The notes below the pieces were generated by a model. The model was not told the origin of the DNA. It did not search any database and worked only from the letters and a program-made list of their open reading frames with translations. The translations under genes and the position numbers were made by a program. From the NCBI GenBank assembly GCA_020161395.1, contig JAIUOE010000013.1, positions 1-64,000 on the forward strand: a stretch of 64,000 nucleotides of DNA. Reading direction: 5' to 3'. Each line of letters begins with the position of its first letter. The stretch's first letter is position 1. The stretch is from Bacteroidota bacterium. GTDB taxonomy: Bacteria; Bacteroidota; Ignavibacteria; Ignavibacteriales; Ignavibacteriaceae. Shown here in pieces: positions 7,775 to 17,923 of this stretch.

Positions 7775-9766
7775 TTAAACAGGTTCCACCCAATTGTCAT
7801 CTTCTTTTATCAGATCAATCAGTTTGTCTACTGCAAATTCGGTAGCGATGGCTTTTGTAACAACCTCTTTTCCCCGGTAAAGGGTAATTTTTCCGGGACC
7901 GCTTCCTACATAGCCATAATCTGCATCAGCCATTTCACCGGGTCCGTTCACAATGCAACCCATGATGGCGATCTTTACTCCTTTGAGGTGCGAGGTTCTT
8001 TTACGGATCATTTCCGTTGTCTCCTGCAGGTCGAAAAGGGTTCTTCCGCACGAGGGGCATGCAATATATTCAGTTTTGGAGGTTCTCACCCGGGCAGCCT
8101 GTAAAATTCCGAAGAGTACTCTGTTCACAGTTTCAGTATCATGATTGAACCCGGTTTCCGAACTCTCAACCGTAACGAATACTCCGTCACCAAAACCATC
8201 AATAAGTAAACCTCCAAAATCAGTTGCAGGATAGAGGAGAAAATTTTCAGCGTTAATATTTTTATAGTGGCGGTGAAGTACCACGGGATTCCTGATTTCA
8301 TTTTGAATCAGTTCGAAGAAAAACCGTCTTTGTTCGGCGAGTCCGTGTTCGTTATCTGTTCCGAGAATAATAATAGTATATGAATCTTCCTTCAGACGGC
8401 TGACTGTTTCCTTGTCAAGTTCAGGCAGCGAAATGCTGAGAAATTTGAAAAGGAGTTCGGGATCATTTTCCGAAAGATATTCCTCTTTAGTCAGGAGGGG
8501 GAGCGACCTTCCCTTGTTCTCGAGACTTTTCCAGAATTTATAGGTGAAAATTCCCCTTGAGCCGTGAGGAAGATCAAACCCGGGCAGATTTTCACCGAAG
8601 TAAAAATAATCGCTTGCCTGATCATTCATGTTCCACTTGTCGGTTGGTTCATCATAAAAATAACCGACAGAAGCCAATGCCTCAGGAGTTGAGACATCAG
8701 CGTTGGATAAATCAGAGACTACGACAGGCACTGATGAACCACCTGTATTCAGAAGCTGCAGTGTCTCGCGCCTCTTGTAGTCGAATGGGTTTATTGGGGA
8801 GACACCTGCATCGGGTATTGGTGTATGGCTTTTTCTGTCATCGTATCTGTTGGCAAGGGCGATGGCAACGGGTGATTCGAATTCGGGGTCTTCAGTCAGA
8901 CTGACCCTGATTGTGTCTCCCAAACCATCTTCGAGCAGTGCACCAATTCCAAGAGCCGACTTTATTCTGCCGTCCTCGCCTCCACCGGCTTCGGTTACAC
9001 CGAGATGAAGGGGGTAATCCATTCCCTCCTCTTCCATTTTACTTACGAGCAGTCGATATGCTTCGACCATCACCTGGGTATTGCTCGCTTTCATTGAGAG
9101 GACAATATTGTGATAGTTTTCATCCCGGCAGATTCTTACAAACTCAAGGGCAGATTCAACCATTCCCAACGGGGTATCGCCGAAGCGGCTCATTATTCTG
9201 TCAGAAAGAGAGCCGTGGTTTGTGCCGATTCTCATGGCTGTACCATATTCCTTGCAAATCTTGACGAGAGGGGTGAACCTCGTCCTGATTCTGTCAACCT
9301 CTGCCATATAGGTTGTGTCATCGTACTCAATTACTTCAAATCTTTTTCTATCGACATAGTTTCCGGGATTTACCCTTACTTTTTCCACAATTCTTGCGGC
9401 GAGTTCGGCAGCATTTGGTGTGAAGTGGATGTCTGCCACGAGAGGTGTGTTATAACCTCTTGCCCTGAGCTCATTTTTAATGATCTCAAGGTTTTTTGCT
9501 TCTTTCAGGCTGGGTGCGGTTATTCTTACCAGTTCACAACCGGCTTCGATCATTCGTATCGACTGTTCGACAGTGCCTTTTGTATCCATTGTGTCAGTCG
9601 TGGTCATGCTTTGAATGCGGATGGGATTCGAACCACCAATTCCGATATCTCCAACCTTCACTTCCCGGGTTACATATCTGGAATATTCAGTCAATGAATT
9701 GCAATACTTCTTTAGAGCATAAACATTGTTGGTCAACAGCACTTTTGGATCAAAAATTTGTGTCAT
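7775..9766 (-). CDS. ispG: 4-hydroxy-3-methylbut-2-enyl-diphosphate synthase (IspG/GcpE), long form
   Basis: This enzyme converts MEcPP to HMBPP in the non-mevalonate isoprenoid pathway. The N-terminal TIM barrel has VKVGDIGIGGSNPIRIQSM (~residues 36-54). The C-terminal reductase-like domain holds the 4Fe-4S ligands in ACPSCGR (~559) and MGCIVNGPGEMADADYG (~595), with the bridging Glu. At 663 residues it is the three-domain form with a central insert (~290-530) known from Bacteroidota, Chlamydiae and plants, against ~370 for the E. coli form. Monocistronic, on the strand opposite dnaG. Confidence 0.95.
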   Translation of the reverse strand: MTQIFDPKVLLTNNVYALKKYCNSLTEYSRYVTREVKVGDIGIGGSNPIRIQSMTTTDTMDTKGTVEQSIRMIEAGCELVRITAPSLKEAKNLEIIKNELRARGYNTPLVADIHFTPNAAELAARIVEKVRVNPGNYVDRKRFEVIEYDDTTYMAEVDRIRTRFTPLVKICKEYGTAMRIGTNHGSLSDRIMSRFGDTPLGMVESALEFVRICRDENYHNIVLSMKASNTQVMVEAYRLLVSKMEEEGMDYPLHLGVTEAGGGEDGRIKSALGIGALLEDGLGDTIRVSLTEDPEFESPVAIALANRYDDRKSHTPIPDAGVSPINPFDYKRRETLQLLNTGGSSVPVVVSDLSNADVSTPEALASVGYFYDEPTDKWNMNDQASDYFYFGENLPGFDLPHGSRGIFTYKFWKSLENKGRSLPLLTKEEYLSENDPELLFKFLSISLPELDKETVSRLKEDSYTIIILGTDNEHGLAEQRRFFFELIQNEIRNPVVLHRHYKNINAENFLLYPATDFGGLLIDGFGDGVFVTVESSETGFNHDTETVNRVLFGILQAARVRTSKTEYIACPSCGRTLFDLQETTEMIRKRTSHLKGVKIAIMGCIVNGPGEMADADYGYVGSGPGKITLYRGKEVVTKAIATEFAVDKLIDLIKEDDNWVEPV

Positions 9767-9950
9767 GGCAGGGTTTTATTTTTCAAAATTTAAAAGAATC
9801 AAAAATTAAATTTAAATATATCTTCTGAAGAGTTATTTTTGTGAATAAACTTAAAAGGAAAGAATAAAGTTCATAGTTCCGGTGGAATGCAAGAAGGTAA
9901 ATCCGGTTTACAAGTCTGCTCATTCCGCTTCTGCTCTATCAAGTCAAAAA

Positions 9951-11858
9951 ATGCAAATATCTGAAGAAAAAATCCAAGAAGTTTTACTTGCCGCGGATAT
10001 AGTCGATGTGGTTTCGAAGTATGTCCGTTTGAAACGGTCGGGTTCCAACTACAGCGGACTGTGCCCGTTTCACTCCGAAAAATCTCCTTCGTTCATGGTG
10101 AGCCCCAAAAAGCAGATTTACAACTGTTTTGGCTGCCACAAGGGGGGGAACTCCATAAAGTTTCTGATGGATTACAGCAATCTCTCCTTTTTGGATGCTG
10201 TTCGTGAGCTCGCCCGCGAATATGGAGTGGATTTGCCCGTTCAGGATGAAAAAGCGAATGAAGAACAAAAAAGGTATGAAGAATATTACAATCTGACGAA
10301 AGCCACAATTCGTTTTTTTGCTGAACAGCTAATTCAAAACCCCGACCACAAACATATTCTTGAGTACATCCGAAACCGGAAAATTAATGATGCTTCCATC
10401 AAAAATTTCAGTCTCGGATATGCACCCGGAGTCCGCGGAAAGCTGATTGAATTTTACAAAAAAGGCGGATTCGACCTGAAAAAAGCGATTGAACTTGGAT
10501 TTCTGGGTGAGTCTGAAGGGAAATTGTATGAGAGATTTGCGGGCAGACTGATATTCCCAATCTTCTCTCACCACGGAAGGGAAATCGGGGCAGGTGGCAG
10601 AATTCTCGAAAAGCGGACTGATACGGGAAAATATATCAACTCACCCGAAAGTCCGATTTACAACAAGTCGCGGGTGTTGTATGGTCTTTCACATTCCAAG
10701 GATGAAATCCGCAGACTCGATCAGGTCATTGTGGTTGAAGGCTATCTGGATGTAATCTCCCTTTTTCAGAATGGTATAAAGAATATTGCGGCGGTTTCCG
10801 GTACTGCTCTAACTGATGAGCAGGTGAAACTCCTTTCATCCTACACAAAAAACATTTACCTTTTGTTCGATTCGGACCCTGCAGGTTATAAAGCTGCAAT
10901 GCGAAGCATCGAAGTGGTGCTCAGGCACAATCTGAATTTGATGATAATGTCACTTCCCGAGGGTGAGGATCCCGATTCCTTCGTACATAAACACGGTGCC
11001 AAAGAATTTTTGGAATTCGTTAAGAATGCAAAAGAGTTTATAGATTACCAGTATCTGTCATTTGAAAAAGGGGGCTGGTTCAACAATCCCGACAAGATGA
11101 CTGAAGCGATAAAGGAGATGGTGCGTCCCGTTGCTCTTATTCCTGACGAACTCAGACGCACAGTACTTATCAAAAAAATTGCCGAGAAGTTTCAGTTCCG
11201 TGAAAGAATTCTCGAAGAGGAAGTCAGCAGGATCAGGACTCAGGATGTGGAACAGCGACACATCGAACCGAGGGAAAGACAGCTTCCAACCGGGGAAAAA
11301 AGGGGTGACACCGGTACCGCCGTTGTAAAAACCGATGAATATTCAGGGCATCAGACAAGAACTGCCACCGAATTGAATGAAATTGAACTGATAAGATTGA
11401 TGTTTGAGGGGGATGAGCGAGTGCTGCAGTTTATTTTCCAGTTCATCAGACCCGAAGAATACACCGTACCGATACATTACGGTATCGCAGAAAAAGTTTA
11501 CGAGGAGCTCGAATCGGGCACAATCCCTTCGGTCAATAACCTGCAGGGAAGATACCTGGAAGAGGAACAGTCATATATTATGAATCTCGTTCTCGAAAAG
11601 CACAGAATCAGTGAACACCTCGAAGACCTGCTCCCTGTGAATCCGGCAGCAGCCCTCTCTGTTTTTACGATTGATTCGGTAAAAAAATTCAGACTTCTGC
11701 GAATAGATCAGACAATTAAAGATATTCAGGCAGATATTGCCCGTACTTCCGACCCCTTAAAAACAAGCGAACTTGCTCTTGACCTCCGTACCTGCATGGA
11801 AGAAAAAAAAGACATCAACCGGATAATGGAAGAAATTAAAGCCGACCTGATTCCGTAA
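9951..11858 (+). CDS. dnaG: DNA primase DnaG
   Basis: Primase that lays down RNA primers at the replication fork. The protein opens with ISEEKIQEVLLAADIVDVV, then the CHC2 zinc finger (CPFHSEKSPSF ... CFGCHKGG, ~residues 38-66). The Toprim core follows with VVEGYLDVISL (~262) and LLFDSDPAG (~305), and then a C-terminal helicase-binding region. The frame opens at 9882, but homologues start at the ATG at 9951 (635 residues), which removes 23 low-complexity residues. A possible Bacteroidetes -7 box TATTTTTG lies at 9834-9841. The gene ends one base before the convergent DUF5009-like gene. Confidence 0.95.
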   Translation: MQISEEKIQEVLLAADIVDVVSKYVRLKRSGSNYSGLCPFHSEKSPSFMVSPKKQIYNCFGCHKGGNSIKFLMDYSNLSFLDAVRELAREYGVDLPVQDEKANEEQKRYEEYYNLTKATIRFFAEQLIQNPDHKHILEYIRNRKINDASIKNFSLGYAPGVRGKLIEFYKKGGFDLKKAIELGFLGESEGKLYERFAGRLIFPIFSHHGREIGAGGRILEKRTDTGKYINSPESPIYNKSRVLYGLSHSKDEIRRLDQVIVVEGYLDVISLFQNGIKNIAAVSGTALTDEQVKLLSSYTKNIYLLFDSDPAGYKAAMRSIEVVLRHNLNLMIMSLPEGEDPDSFVHKHGAKEFLEFVKNAKEFIDYQYLSFEKGGWFNNPDKMTEAIKEMVRPVALIPDELRRTVLIKKIAEKFQFRERILEEEVSRIRTQDVEQRHIEPRERQLPTGEKRGDTGTAVVKTDEYSGHQTRTATELNEIELIRLMFEGDERVLQFIFQFIRPEEYTVPIHYGIAEKVYEELESGTIPSVNNLQGRYLEEEQSYIMNLVLEKHRISEHLEDLLPVNPAAALSVFTIDSVKKFRLLRIDQTIKDIQADIARTSDPLKTSELALDLRTCMEEKKDINRIMEEIKADLIP

Positions 11859-13313
11859 TCAACTCCTCCAAAATATTTTATATTTTGTGAAAAGCTTCAC
11901 GATGTAAGCGAGTGCGAGAGTGACCAGGAATCCCTTTAGTGCTCCAAGTACCGGGGTAGTGAAGTACTCGTTCATCAAGCCTTCAATTGCCAACAGCCCC
12001 AAAACCGGGGTTATCAGGTTTCCACCGCCAGCATAGGCGATCATTGGATTCTGTCCGCTGTCTATCAGGAGACTCATATAGCTCTTCTTTTTGAAGAAAT
12101 CGATTAACAATGAGGAGAAAATGATGAAGTAAAGTGCAAGTCCTGATGTAAGGAAATAGTAACTCATTGTTGAGTGATCTTTCTTTATCCCTCCTTCGAA
12201 AGGTTCAAAAAAGAAACCGGTAATAAACCAGAATGAGCCCCAAATGAAAAGCTGTTTGAGGATATCGTAGTAGTCTCCCTTCATTTCCTTAATCAAAACC
12301 CATGATGCTGCCACAAGAGTGAGCCCACCGATGAAGCCCTACCAAACCCATCTGTTATAAAGAGTTACGAGGGATAGCAGAATGAATCCTGCCATAAAAA
12401 GCATGAGCCAGAGGGCCTTGGTTTTGTATTCCGAAAATGTTCCCGAAATCACGGAAGTGTCGGTCCTCATCATTTTAACGATAATGTCTCCTGCGATTGT
12501 CCCGGGTATCACAACAAAAAGGTATTTCAGGAAATTTACATTCACTACCCAGCCCGATGGTTGAAGTGATGCAAGATCTTTGATGAATCCAGCATCGGAA
12601 TTGTGGGAGAGCCTGATTGCAAGAATTATCGCCATTATTCCGAGTCTTACTAAAATGTTTTCACGCGTAAAGAGCCAGATCAGCGAGCCTGCCACAGAAA
12701 CATTCGCAAGAACGGCAATGATGATGTCAAACCGCGACATTTTGAAACCTGAACCGTCGGGGTATGTAACGAGAGCAAGAAGAACCGCGATTCCAACCCA
12801 GCCGGCACTTCTGAGGATTAAGCCCGTATTTTTGGATATCGATGAAGGAAATCGCCAGAAAATCAGGAAAAGGAGTCCGAATCCCAACAATGCAATCAAA
12901 TATGTGGCTGCATCAGGACTTTTACTCATCACATGTGGACGAAGGTGTTGAATTGCAATCGCAAAAAATGAGAGAAGAACCCCTCTTTTGAAAATCTGGA
13001 TAATCAAGTCGGTTGATACTTTACCGTCCTTGATTTTTTTAGAGAGAGCAAGTGGAAATGCCGCACCCATGGCAAAAAGGAAGAAAGGGAATACGAGGTC
13101 AACCCAAGTAATTCCGGGAAGTGTCGGATCAAATTTATGTGCCGGTGGAGGAATCTGAGCATGATACATCCAGCCCGGGAGGTTACCCCAGGAAATTCTC
13201 CCTGATAGTATCATGGTAAGAATTGCAAAGCCTCTTAGTGCATCAAGTGCCCAGGAACGAATGCCGGTTTTCTCTTCCAAAGTTCTGCCTCTCAAAATTC
13301 TAAAATCTCTCAT
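11859..13313 (-). pseudogene. DUF5009/NagX-like acyltransferase-fold membrane protein, interrupted by in-frame TAG
   Basis: Two frames, 12339-13313 (324 residues) and 11859-12314 (151 residues), lie in the same reading frame. They are separated only by one amber codon (12339-12341) and eight sense codons. Joined, they give ~483 residues with about ten membrane segments, the size of DUF5009/heparan-alpha-glucosaminide acetyltransferase-like proteins. The N-terminus SWALDALRGFAILTMILSG and the WVDLVFPFFLFAMGAA motif are typical. The downstream part has a GTG (12312-12314) that could serve as a restart. Relatives may acetylate or transport amino sugars. Decay, readthrough or a base-call error are all possible. 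Confidence 0.8.
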
Positions 13314-13359
13314 TCAAAACTAAACATTATTTGTAATTAGCAGAGAATAGAAACAGTTA

Positions 13360-13395
13360 CACAGATTTCACGGATATGGCACGGATTCCACAGAT
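13360..13395. repeat. Nonamer array, CACAGATTT type
   Basis: Four 9-nt units in register: CACAGATTT, CACGGATAT, GGCACGGAT, TCCACAGAT. It lies upstream of the start of the interrupted DUF5009-like gene rather than at a gene end. Confidence 0.6.
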
Positions 13396-13531
13396 GATAA
13401 AAGCCGCTCCATGATTATTTTCGAAAAATCACTAAAAATTACCATAAAAATTTGCCAAAGCTTTCATAATTTTGTTTTTAGGGTATTTTGCAACTATTCA
13501 AAAATGAACTTTAAAATTTGAGGTTTGAAGT

Positions 13532-13566
13532 AGCTCATAGCTCATAGATCATAGCTCACAGCTCTC
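13532..13566. repeat. Heptamer array, AGCTCAT type
   Basis: Five 7-nt units: AGCTCAT twice, AGATCAT, AGCTCAC, AGCTCTC. It is 48 nt upstream of the repeat-lipoprotein start codon and of the same word family as the array at 120-154. Confidence 0.7.
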
Positions 13567-13613
13567 CAGAGCAGGATGAATTTAATAAATCAAAAACGAA
13601 CGAGAAAATATTT

Positions 13614-16337
13614 ATGATTCATACGATACTAAAAATGGTTACTCTTTTTGCGGTGTCAATATTTATGATTTTTATTCAAGGTTGTGCTTCAGTCGACAAC
13701 CCTGTACAGGTGTTGCCGAGCGGTTCCGTTCAGGTGATTACAACCGCGGACGCTAAATGCATACTTTACAAATCGAGTGATATAGTATCGGAATGGACAG
13801 GATCGAAATTAATTCCGGGCTTGGCTGAAGGGACTTACAAGGTCAAAATTACCTCTGATAAATTCAACTCGTCTTTTGAGGAAAGTTTTGAGCTTGGTGT
13901 AAATCAGAAAAAAGTTGTTGAATCTGCCATCGGGTCATTGGATATAAGACTCAAATCCGATTTTACCTGGGAAGTTACAAAAGACAATAAATCCCTTTTT
14001 TCCGGAAAAGGAAGTCTCAAAATTGATACAATCTGGACTGGTGCCTACAAAGTTAAACTGGGTGTTCCGGGAGTTCCCGATTATTTGACAAGGGATATTA
14101 CTGTATCAAAAGCACAAACTTTCGTTCTTGAGATGGAGTCAGGAAAACTGGATGTTAGAATTCCCTCTACAATGGAGGCAATCCTGTCGATTAACGACTC
14201 GACTGAGCTGTACCGGTGGAATGGCAGGAGGATTATCGATTCACTTTGGGCAGGTACCTATCAGATAAAAGTAAAAGTGCACCCGCTGGTTCCGGATTAC
14301 ACATCCAATATTACGATTGTGAAACAACAGACAAAAGTGGTTGAACTGGATTATGCAAAGCTCGATATCAAAGCCAGAAATCAGATGGAATGTATCTTGT
14401 TTCGGGGGAATGTTGAGCTTGACCGCTGGTTTGGGAGTAAACGGTTTGACTCTCTTTGGGTTGGGGATTATACCGTGAAAATAAAGCCAAATCCATTACT
14501 TCCGGAATATTCAACAAGTTTTACATTAATAAAACAGCAGGTCAAAGTAATTGAACTCGATTATGGCACGCTCGACATAAGGGTTCCGGTTCAGATGGAA
14601 TGTGTGCTGTTGAGTGGCGCTACAGAACTTGAACGATGGAACGGCAGCAGAAAATATGACTCTCTTTGGGTCGGGGATTATACGGTGAAGATAAAAGTTA
14701 ATCCCTTGCTTCCTGAATATTCCACGAGTTTTACTTTGGCAAAACAGCAAACCAAAGTGGTTGAGCTTGAATACGGTAAACTTGATGTCAAGGTTCAGAG
14801 TCAGATGCAGTGTGTTTTGTTGAGGGGAACTACAGAAGTTGAACGCTGGAACGGCAGCAGATTATTTGATTCACTTTGGACAGGAGATTACACCGTAAAG
14901 GTTAAGGTTAATGCGTTGCTCCCCGATTATGTAAGCAATGTGTCAATTGTTAAACTTCAAACCAAAACAGTTGAACCACCGATTGGCAGTTTCACGATAA
15001 AAACAAAGAGTGACTACAAGAATACTCTTCTGGTGGATGGCGTTGGGCAACATGTATGGTCAGGGACAAAAGAGTTTAATCCATGGCTTGCGGGAAGTTA
15101 CACTTTAAAGAGTCAGATGTTCCCGGGGGCACCTGCTCCAAGCACCAATTTTACCATCAATCAAAACGAAAACAGGATTATTGAATGGGAAACGGGGAGT
15201 ATTAATGTAGTCGCACCCGGCTCCACATGCAAACTGAAAAGAGACCTGGTGGACCAGTTCACCTGGCAAGGCAGCAGATTACTGGATTCGTTGATTACAG
15301 GTTATTATACTGTTGAAATTCAGGAACCAAATTCACCGTTATGGTTCGGGGATTTCAATTTGATTAAAGACGAACAAAAGATTGTAAGTATCCCCTATGG
15401 TTCGGTTCAGATAACATCGAATATCGCGACCACAGTAACAAAATTGATTTACAACGGAACGACCTTAAAAACTCTCTCCGGGAACGGAACAATCTCGAAC
15501 ATAGTACCCGGAAATTATACCTTGAGGGTGGAGGCTCCCGATTATATCAGCCAGACGGAAAATATATCTGTAACAAGCGGACAAAACCAGCCGAGGAGTT
15601 ATCAGTTACAGCAGGATTACACTCAGATGGTATTCATTCCGGGAGGCACCTTCACGATGGGATGCACTTCAGATCAGGGTGTATGCCTCGATAATGAACG
15701 ACCCTCACATCAGGTTACTCTTTCTGCATATGAAATAAGAAAATTTGAGGTAAATCAGATGGAATGGCTGACAGTAATGGGAACCAACCCGGCGAATTTT
15801 ATTGGTAACAGCAAACCCATGGAATCTGTAACCTGGTTCGAAATTATTAATTTTTGTAATTTATTGAGTACGAGGGAGGGACTTACTCCAGTCTACACCA
15901 TTAACGGTTCAATCGTCACTGCCAACTTGAGCGCTAACGGCTACAGATTGCCAACAGAAGCCGAGTGGGAATATGCTGCAAGAGGTGGTGCCTTGACGAC
16001 CAACACCCTGTATAGTGGAAGTAACAATATTGATGCTGTCGCGTGGTACAACAACAATTCCAATAACACCACACATGATGCAGGTGAGAAAAGTCCGAAC
16101 CAGTTGGGTATTTACGGTATGAATGGAAATGTTTGGGAATGGTGCTGGGACTGGTACGGCGACTACTCGGCGGCAAGTCAGACAAATCCGACAGGTCCCG
16201 AAACAGGTACCCACCGGGTTGCTCGTGGAGGCAGTTGGAGCAGCAGCGCCCAGTACTCCCGCGTGGCTGTCAGGTACAATTTTGCTCCGGACCTTAAGTA
16301 CGACTTTCTCGGTTTCCGTCTTGTAAGAACGAGATGA
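13614..16337 (+). CDS. Lipoprotein with nine ~70-residue tandem repeats and an FGE-fold (SUMF1-like) domain
   Basis: A 907-residue exported protein. The N-terminal segment ends in FIQGCAS, a lipobox that would be lipidated at Cys (~residue 28). Residues ~40-675 form nine tandem beta-rich, PEGA-like repeats of ~68-72 residues with the recurring frame 'WNGSR...DSLWxGDYTVKVK...KQQTKVVELxYG'. Four central copies are very alike even in DNA, suggesting recent duplication. Residues ~680-907 are an FGE-sulfatase domain (MVFIPGGTFTMGC, YRLPTEAEWEYAARGG, GNVWEWCWDW, GFRLVRTR). The tail reads VARGGSWSSSAQYSRVAVRY, without the cysteines that true formylglycine-generating enzymes need, so a binding role is more likely. 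Partner unknown. Confidence 0.85.
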   Translation: MIHTILKMVTLFAVSIFMIFIQGCASVDNPVQVLPSGSVQVITTADAKCILYKSSDIVSEWTGSKLIPGLAEGTYKVKITSDKFNSSFEESFELGVNQKKVVESAIGSLDIRLKSDFTWEVTKDNKSLFSGKGSLKIDTIWTGAYKVKLGVPGVPDYLTRDITVSKAQTFVLEMESGKLDVRIPSTMEAILSINDSTELYRWNGRRIIDSLWAGTYQIKVKVHPLVPDYTSNITIVKQQTKVVELDYAKLDIKARNQMECILFRGNVELDRWFGSKRFDSLWVGDYTVKIKPNPLLPEYSTSFTLIKQQVKVIELDYGTLDIRVPVQMECVLLSGATELERWNGSRKYDSLWVGDYTVKIKVNPLLPEYSTSFTLAKQQTKVVELEYGKLDVKVQSQMQCVLLRGTTEVERWNGSRLFDSLWTGDYTVKVKVNALLPDYVSNVSIVKLQTKTVEPPIGSFTIKTKSDYKNTLLVDGVGQHVWSGTKEFNPWLAGSYTLKSQMFPGAPAPSTNFTINQNENRIIEWETGSINVVAPGSTCKLKRDLVDQFTWQGSRLLDSLITGYYTVEIQEPNSPLWFGDFNLIKDEQKIVSIPYGSVQITSNIATTVTKLIYNGTTLKTLSGNGTISNIVPGNYTLRVEAPDYISQTENISVTSGQNQPRSYQLQQDYTQMVFIPGGTFTMGCTSDQGVCLDNERPSHQVTLSAYEIRKFEVNQMEWLTVMGTNPANFIGNSKPMESVTWFEIINFCNLLSTREGLTPVYTINGSIVTANLSANGYRLPTEAEWEYAARGGALTTNTLYSGSNNIDAVAWYNNNSNNTTHDAGEKSPNQLGIYGMNGNVWEWCWDWYGDYSAASQTNPTGPETGTHRVARGGSWSSSAQYSRVAVRYNFAPDLKYDFLGFRLVRTR

Positions 16338-16435
16338 CAGTTTGAATTATCCCAGCGGGTCGTAATCGCTTTCAGGATTGGAAGTCAGACATCCGGGATT
16401 TTGAGTTTTAGTAGATCATCATCTGTGTCAGGATT

Positions 16436-17053
16436 TTAGTTTTGATTAAACAAATCCGGTCCAATTATGTGATCAATAAATGTTTTTCGGTGGTAATGAG
16501 TTGGTCCATACTTCTTGAGAGCAGCAATATGTTCTTTCGTCGGGTATCCTTTGTTGTGCTCCCAGCCGTATTCGGGATGGATTCGCGATAGTTCGAACAT
16601 GGCATCATCCCTTGCGACTTTTGCGATGATCGAGGCTGCGGCAATGGAAAGGGATTTTGCATCGCCTTTTACAATGGGGAGAAGCGGAACATCTGAATCG
16701 AAAGATTTATTTCCGTCAACGAGGATAACGCCCGGTTTTGTGGTAAGCGATTCCACTGAGACCTTCATGGCAAACAGGGAGGCCCTTAAAATATTTATTC
16801 TGTCGATCTCTTCGGCATCGATTGCAGTAAATCTTACCGTTAGAGCATAAGTATAAATTACCTCTTTCAATTCCCTTCTTTTTTTGTCGGTCAATTTTTT
16901 GGAATCATTCACTCCGGGAAGATCCAGATCCGGGGGAAGAATGACTGCAGCTGCCATTACAGGTCCGGCAAGCGGTCCTCTTCCTGCTTCGTCAGTTCCC
17001 GCGAGAAATTCAGTTTTAAATCTGACCCGGTAAAAATCGTCAAATGATTTCAT
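16436..17053 (-). CDS. rnhB: Ribonuclease HII
   Basis: Removes ribonucleotides and RNA primers from RNA:DNA hybrids. The catalytic acidic residues are in AGTDEAGRGPLAGPV (near the N-terminus) and LVDGNK (~residue 110), followed by SIAAASIIAKVARDD (~132). The open frame extends 14 codons further upstream, but the ATG at 17053 is preferred. It overlaps the ubiA stop as ATGA (17050-17053), implying translational coupling, and gives the family-typical ~205 residues. Confidence 0.94.
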   Translation of the reverse strand: MKSFDDFYRVRFKTEFLAGTDEAGRGPLAGPVMAAAVILPPDLDLPGVNDSKKLTDKKRRELKEVIYTYALTVRFTAIDAEEIDRINILRASLFAMKVSVESLTTKPGVILVDGNKSFDSDVPLLPIVKGDAKSLSIAAASIIAKVARDDAMFELSRIHPEYGWEHNKGYPTKEHIAALKKYGPTHYHRKTFIDHIIGPDLFNQN

Positions 17054-17868
17054 AAGCCGAACAATATCGCCACGATTCCGAGAATCATTATCCATTTAAG
17101 ATTTCTGCTGATAACTGTATAGTCTTCTTTACGGCTTGCTTTTCTCACTGCGTCCATTGATGATACCAGCCCCGGAGCCACAGACAACGAAATAATGACA
17201 AGATATTCAATCCTGTACACCTGAAATGCAAAAGGGAGGAATACAAGAACTACCAGCACAAGACTCAGTATGGAAATTAATTTCTTTGATGCATCCAACC
17301 CGAAAACTATGGGAAATGTAGTCACTTCAGTCGCTTCATCCCCTTCCATATCCTCAATATCCTTTACAATTTCTCTGATCAGATTAATGAAAAACGAGAA
17401 AATGAAGGGAAAAATCACACCATTGTAGTTGTCGACCGCCGAGGCACCGAAAACGAAAATCAACCCCGTGAAAAATGCAACCGTGATGTTTCCCGCCAGT
17501 GGAATGTTTTTAAGATAGTATGAATAGAAAAAGATGACGATGGAGGAGAGCGCTGCAATAACCGCCGGGATTATCCCTGCGAGGGATGCAAAAAATATTC
17601 CGCCCATTTTGGTGAAAAGATAGAGACGCATCGCAGTCGTCTCGGAGACCTTCCCTGAGGGGAGCGGGCGATCGGGACGGTTGATTTTATCCGTCTCCAC
17701 ATCCAGAATATCGTTAATGATATTGCCACCTGATCCAACAAGTCCCGCTGAAAGTCCGATGAGACTTCCAAAAAAAAGGACAGTATCGGAGTATACTCCA
17801 CCCATGGCAATAAAGACAGAGAGGAATCCCGAGATAAAAGAAATGATAAAATTGACGGGTCTGAACAA
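17050..17868 (-). CDS. UbiA-family prenyltransferase
   Basis: A 272-residue integral membrane protein with about eight helices. The two aspartate-rich prenyl-diphosphate sites are NDILDVETDKINRP (~residue 48) and KDIEDMEGDEATEVTTFP (~168). The second motif with DxEGD resembles geranylgeranylglycerol-phosphate or chlorophyll/menaquinone-type transferases. The acceptor cannot be assigned. It is first gene of a two-gene operon with rnhB. A TATATTTG box (17924-17931, minus strand) lies ~55 nt upstream. Confidence 0.85.
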   Translation of the reverse strand: MFRPVNFIISFISGFLSVFIAMGGVYSDTVLFFGSLIGLSAGLVGSGGNIINDILDVETDKINRPDRPLPSGKVSETTAMRLYLFTKMGGIFFASLAGIIPAVIAALSSIVIFFYSYYLKNIPLAGNITVAFFTGLIFVFGASAVDNYNGVIFPFIFSFFINLIREIVKDIEDMEGDEATEVTTFPIVFGLDASKKLISILSLVLVVLVFLPFAFQVYRIEYLVIISLSVAPGLVSSMDAVRKASRKEDYTVISRNLKWIMILGIVAILFGL

Positions 17869-17923
17869 AGTGAGCAGGGAATACCTCTTTATTTGAGAAA
17901 ATTAGATTGAGAAAATATCGTCA

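Larger units (their letters stand above)
13314..13613. other. Intergenic region with two word arrays
   Basis: This 300-nt gap between divergent genes holds a nonamer array (13360-13395) and a heptamer array (13532-13566), listed separately. The rest is AT-rich with no convincing ORF. A promoter for the lipoprotein gene is expected here but no clear TAnnTTTG box with a spaced TTG is seen. Confidence 0.6.

Noticed and set aside
9882-9950. Extended N-terminus of DnaG
   Set aside because: The 23 extra residues do not fit the primase family, which begins next to the zinc-finger domain; start moved to 9951.
11859-12314. Separate small membrane-protein gene
   Set aside because: It is in the same frame as the upstream part, separated by one TAG, and continues the helix pattern of the same family; treated as one interrupted gene.
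12339-12341. Amber codon as pyrrolysine or programmed recoding
   Set aside because: No pyrrolysine genes or recoding signals are visible, and other genes in the window use TAG as a normal stop (ubiE, recJ).
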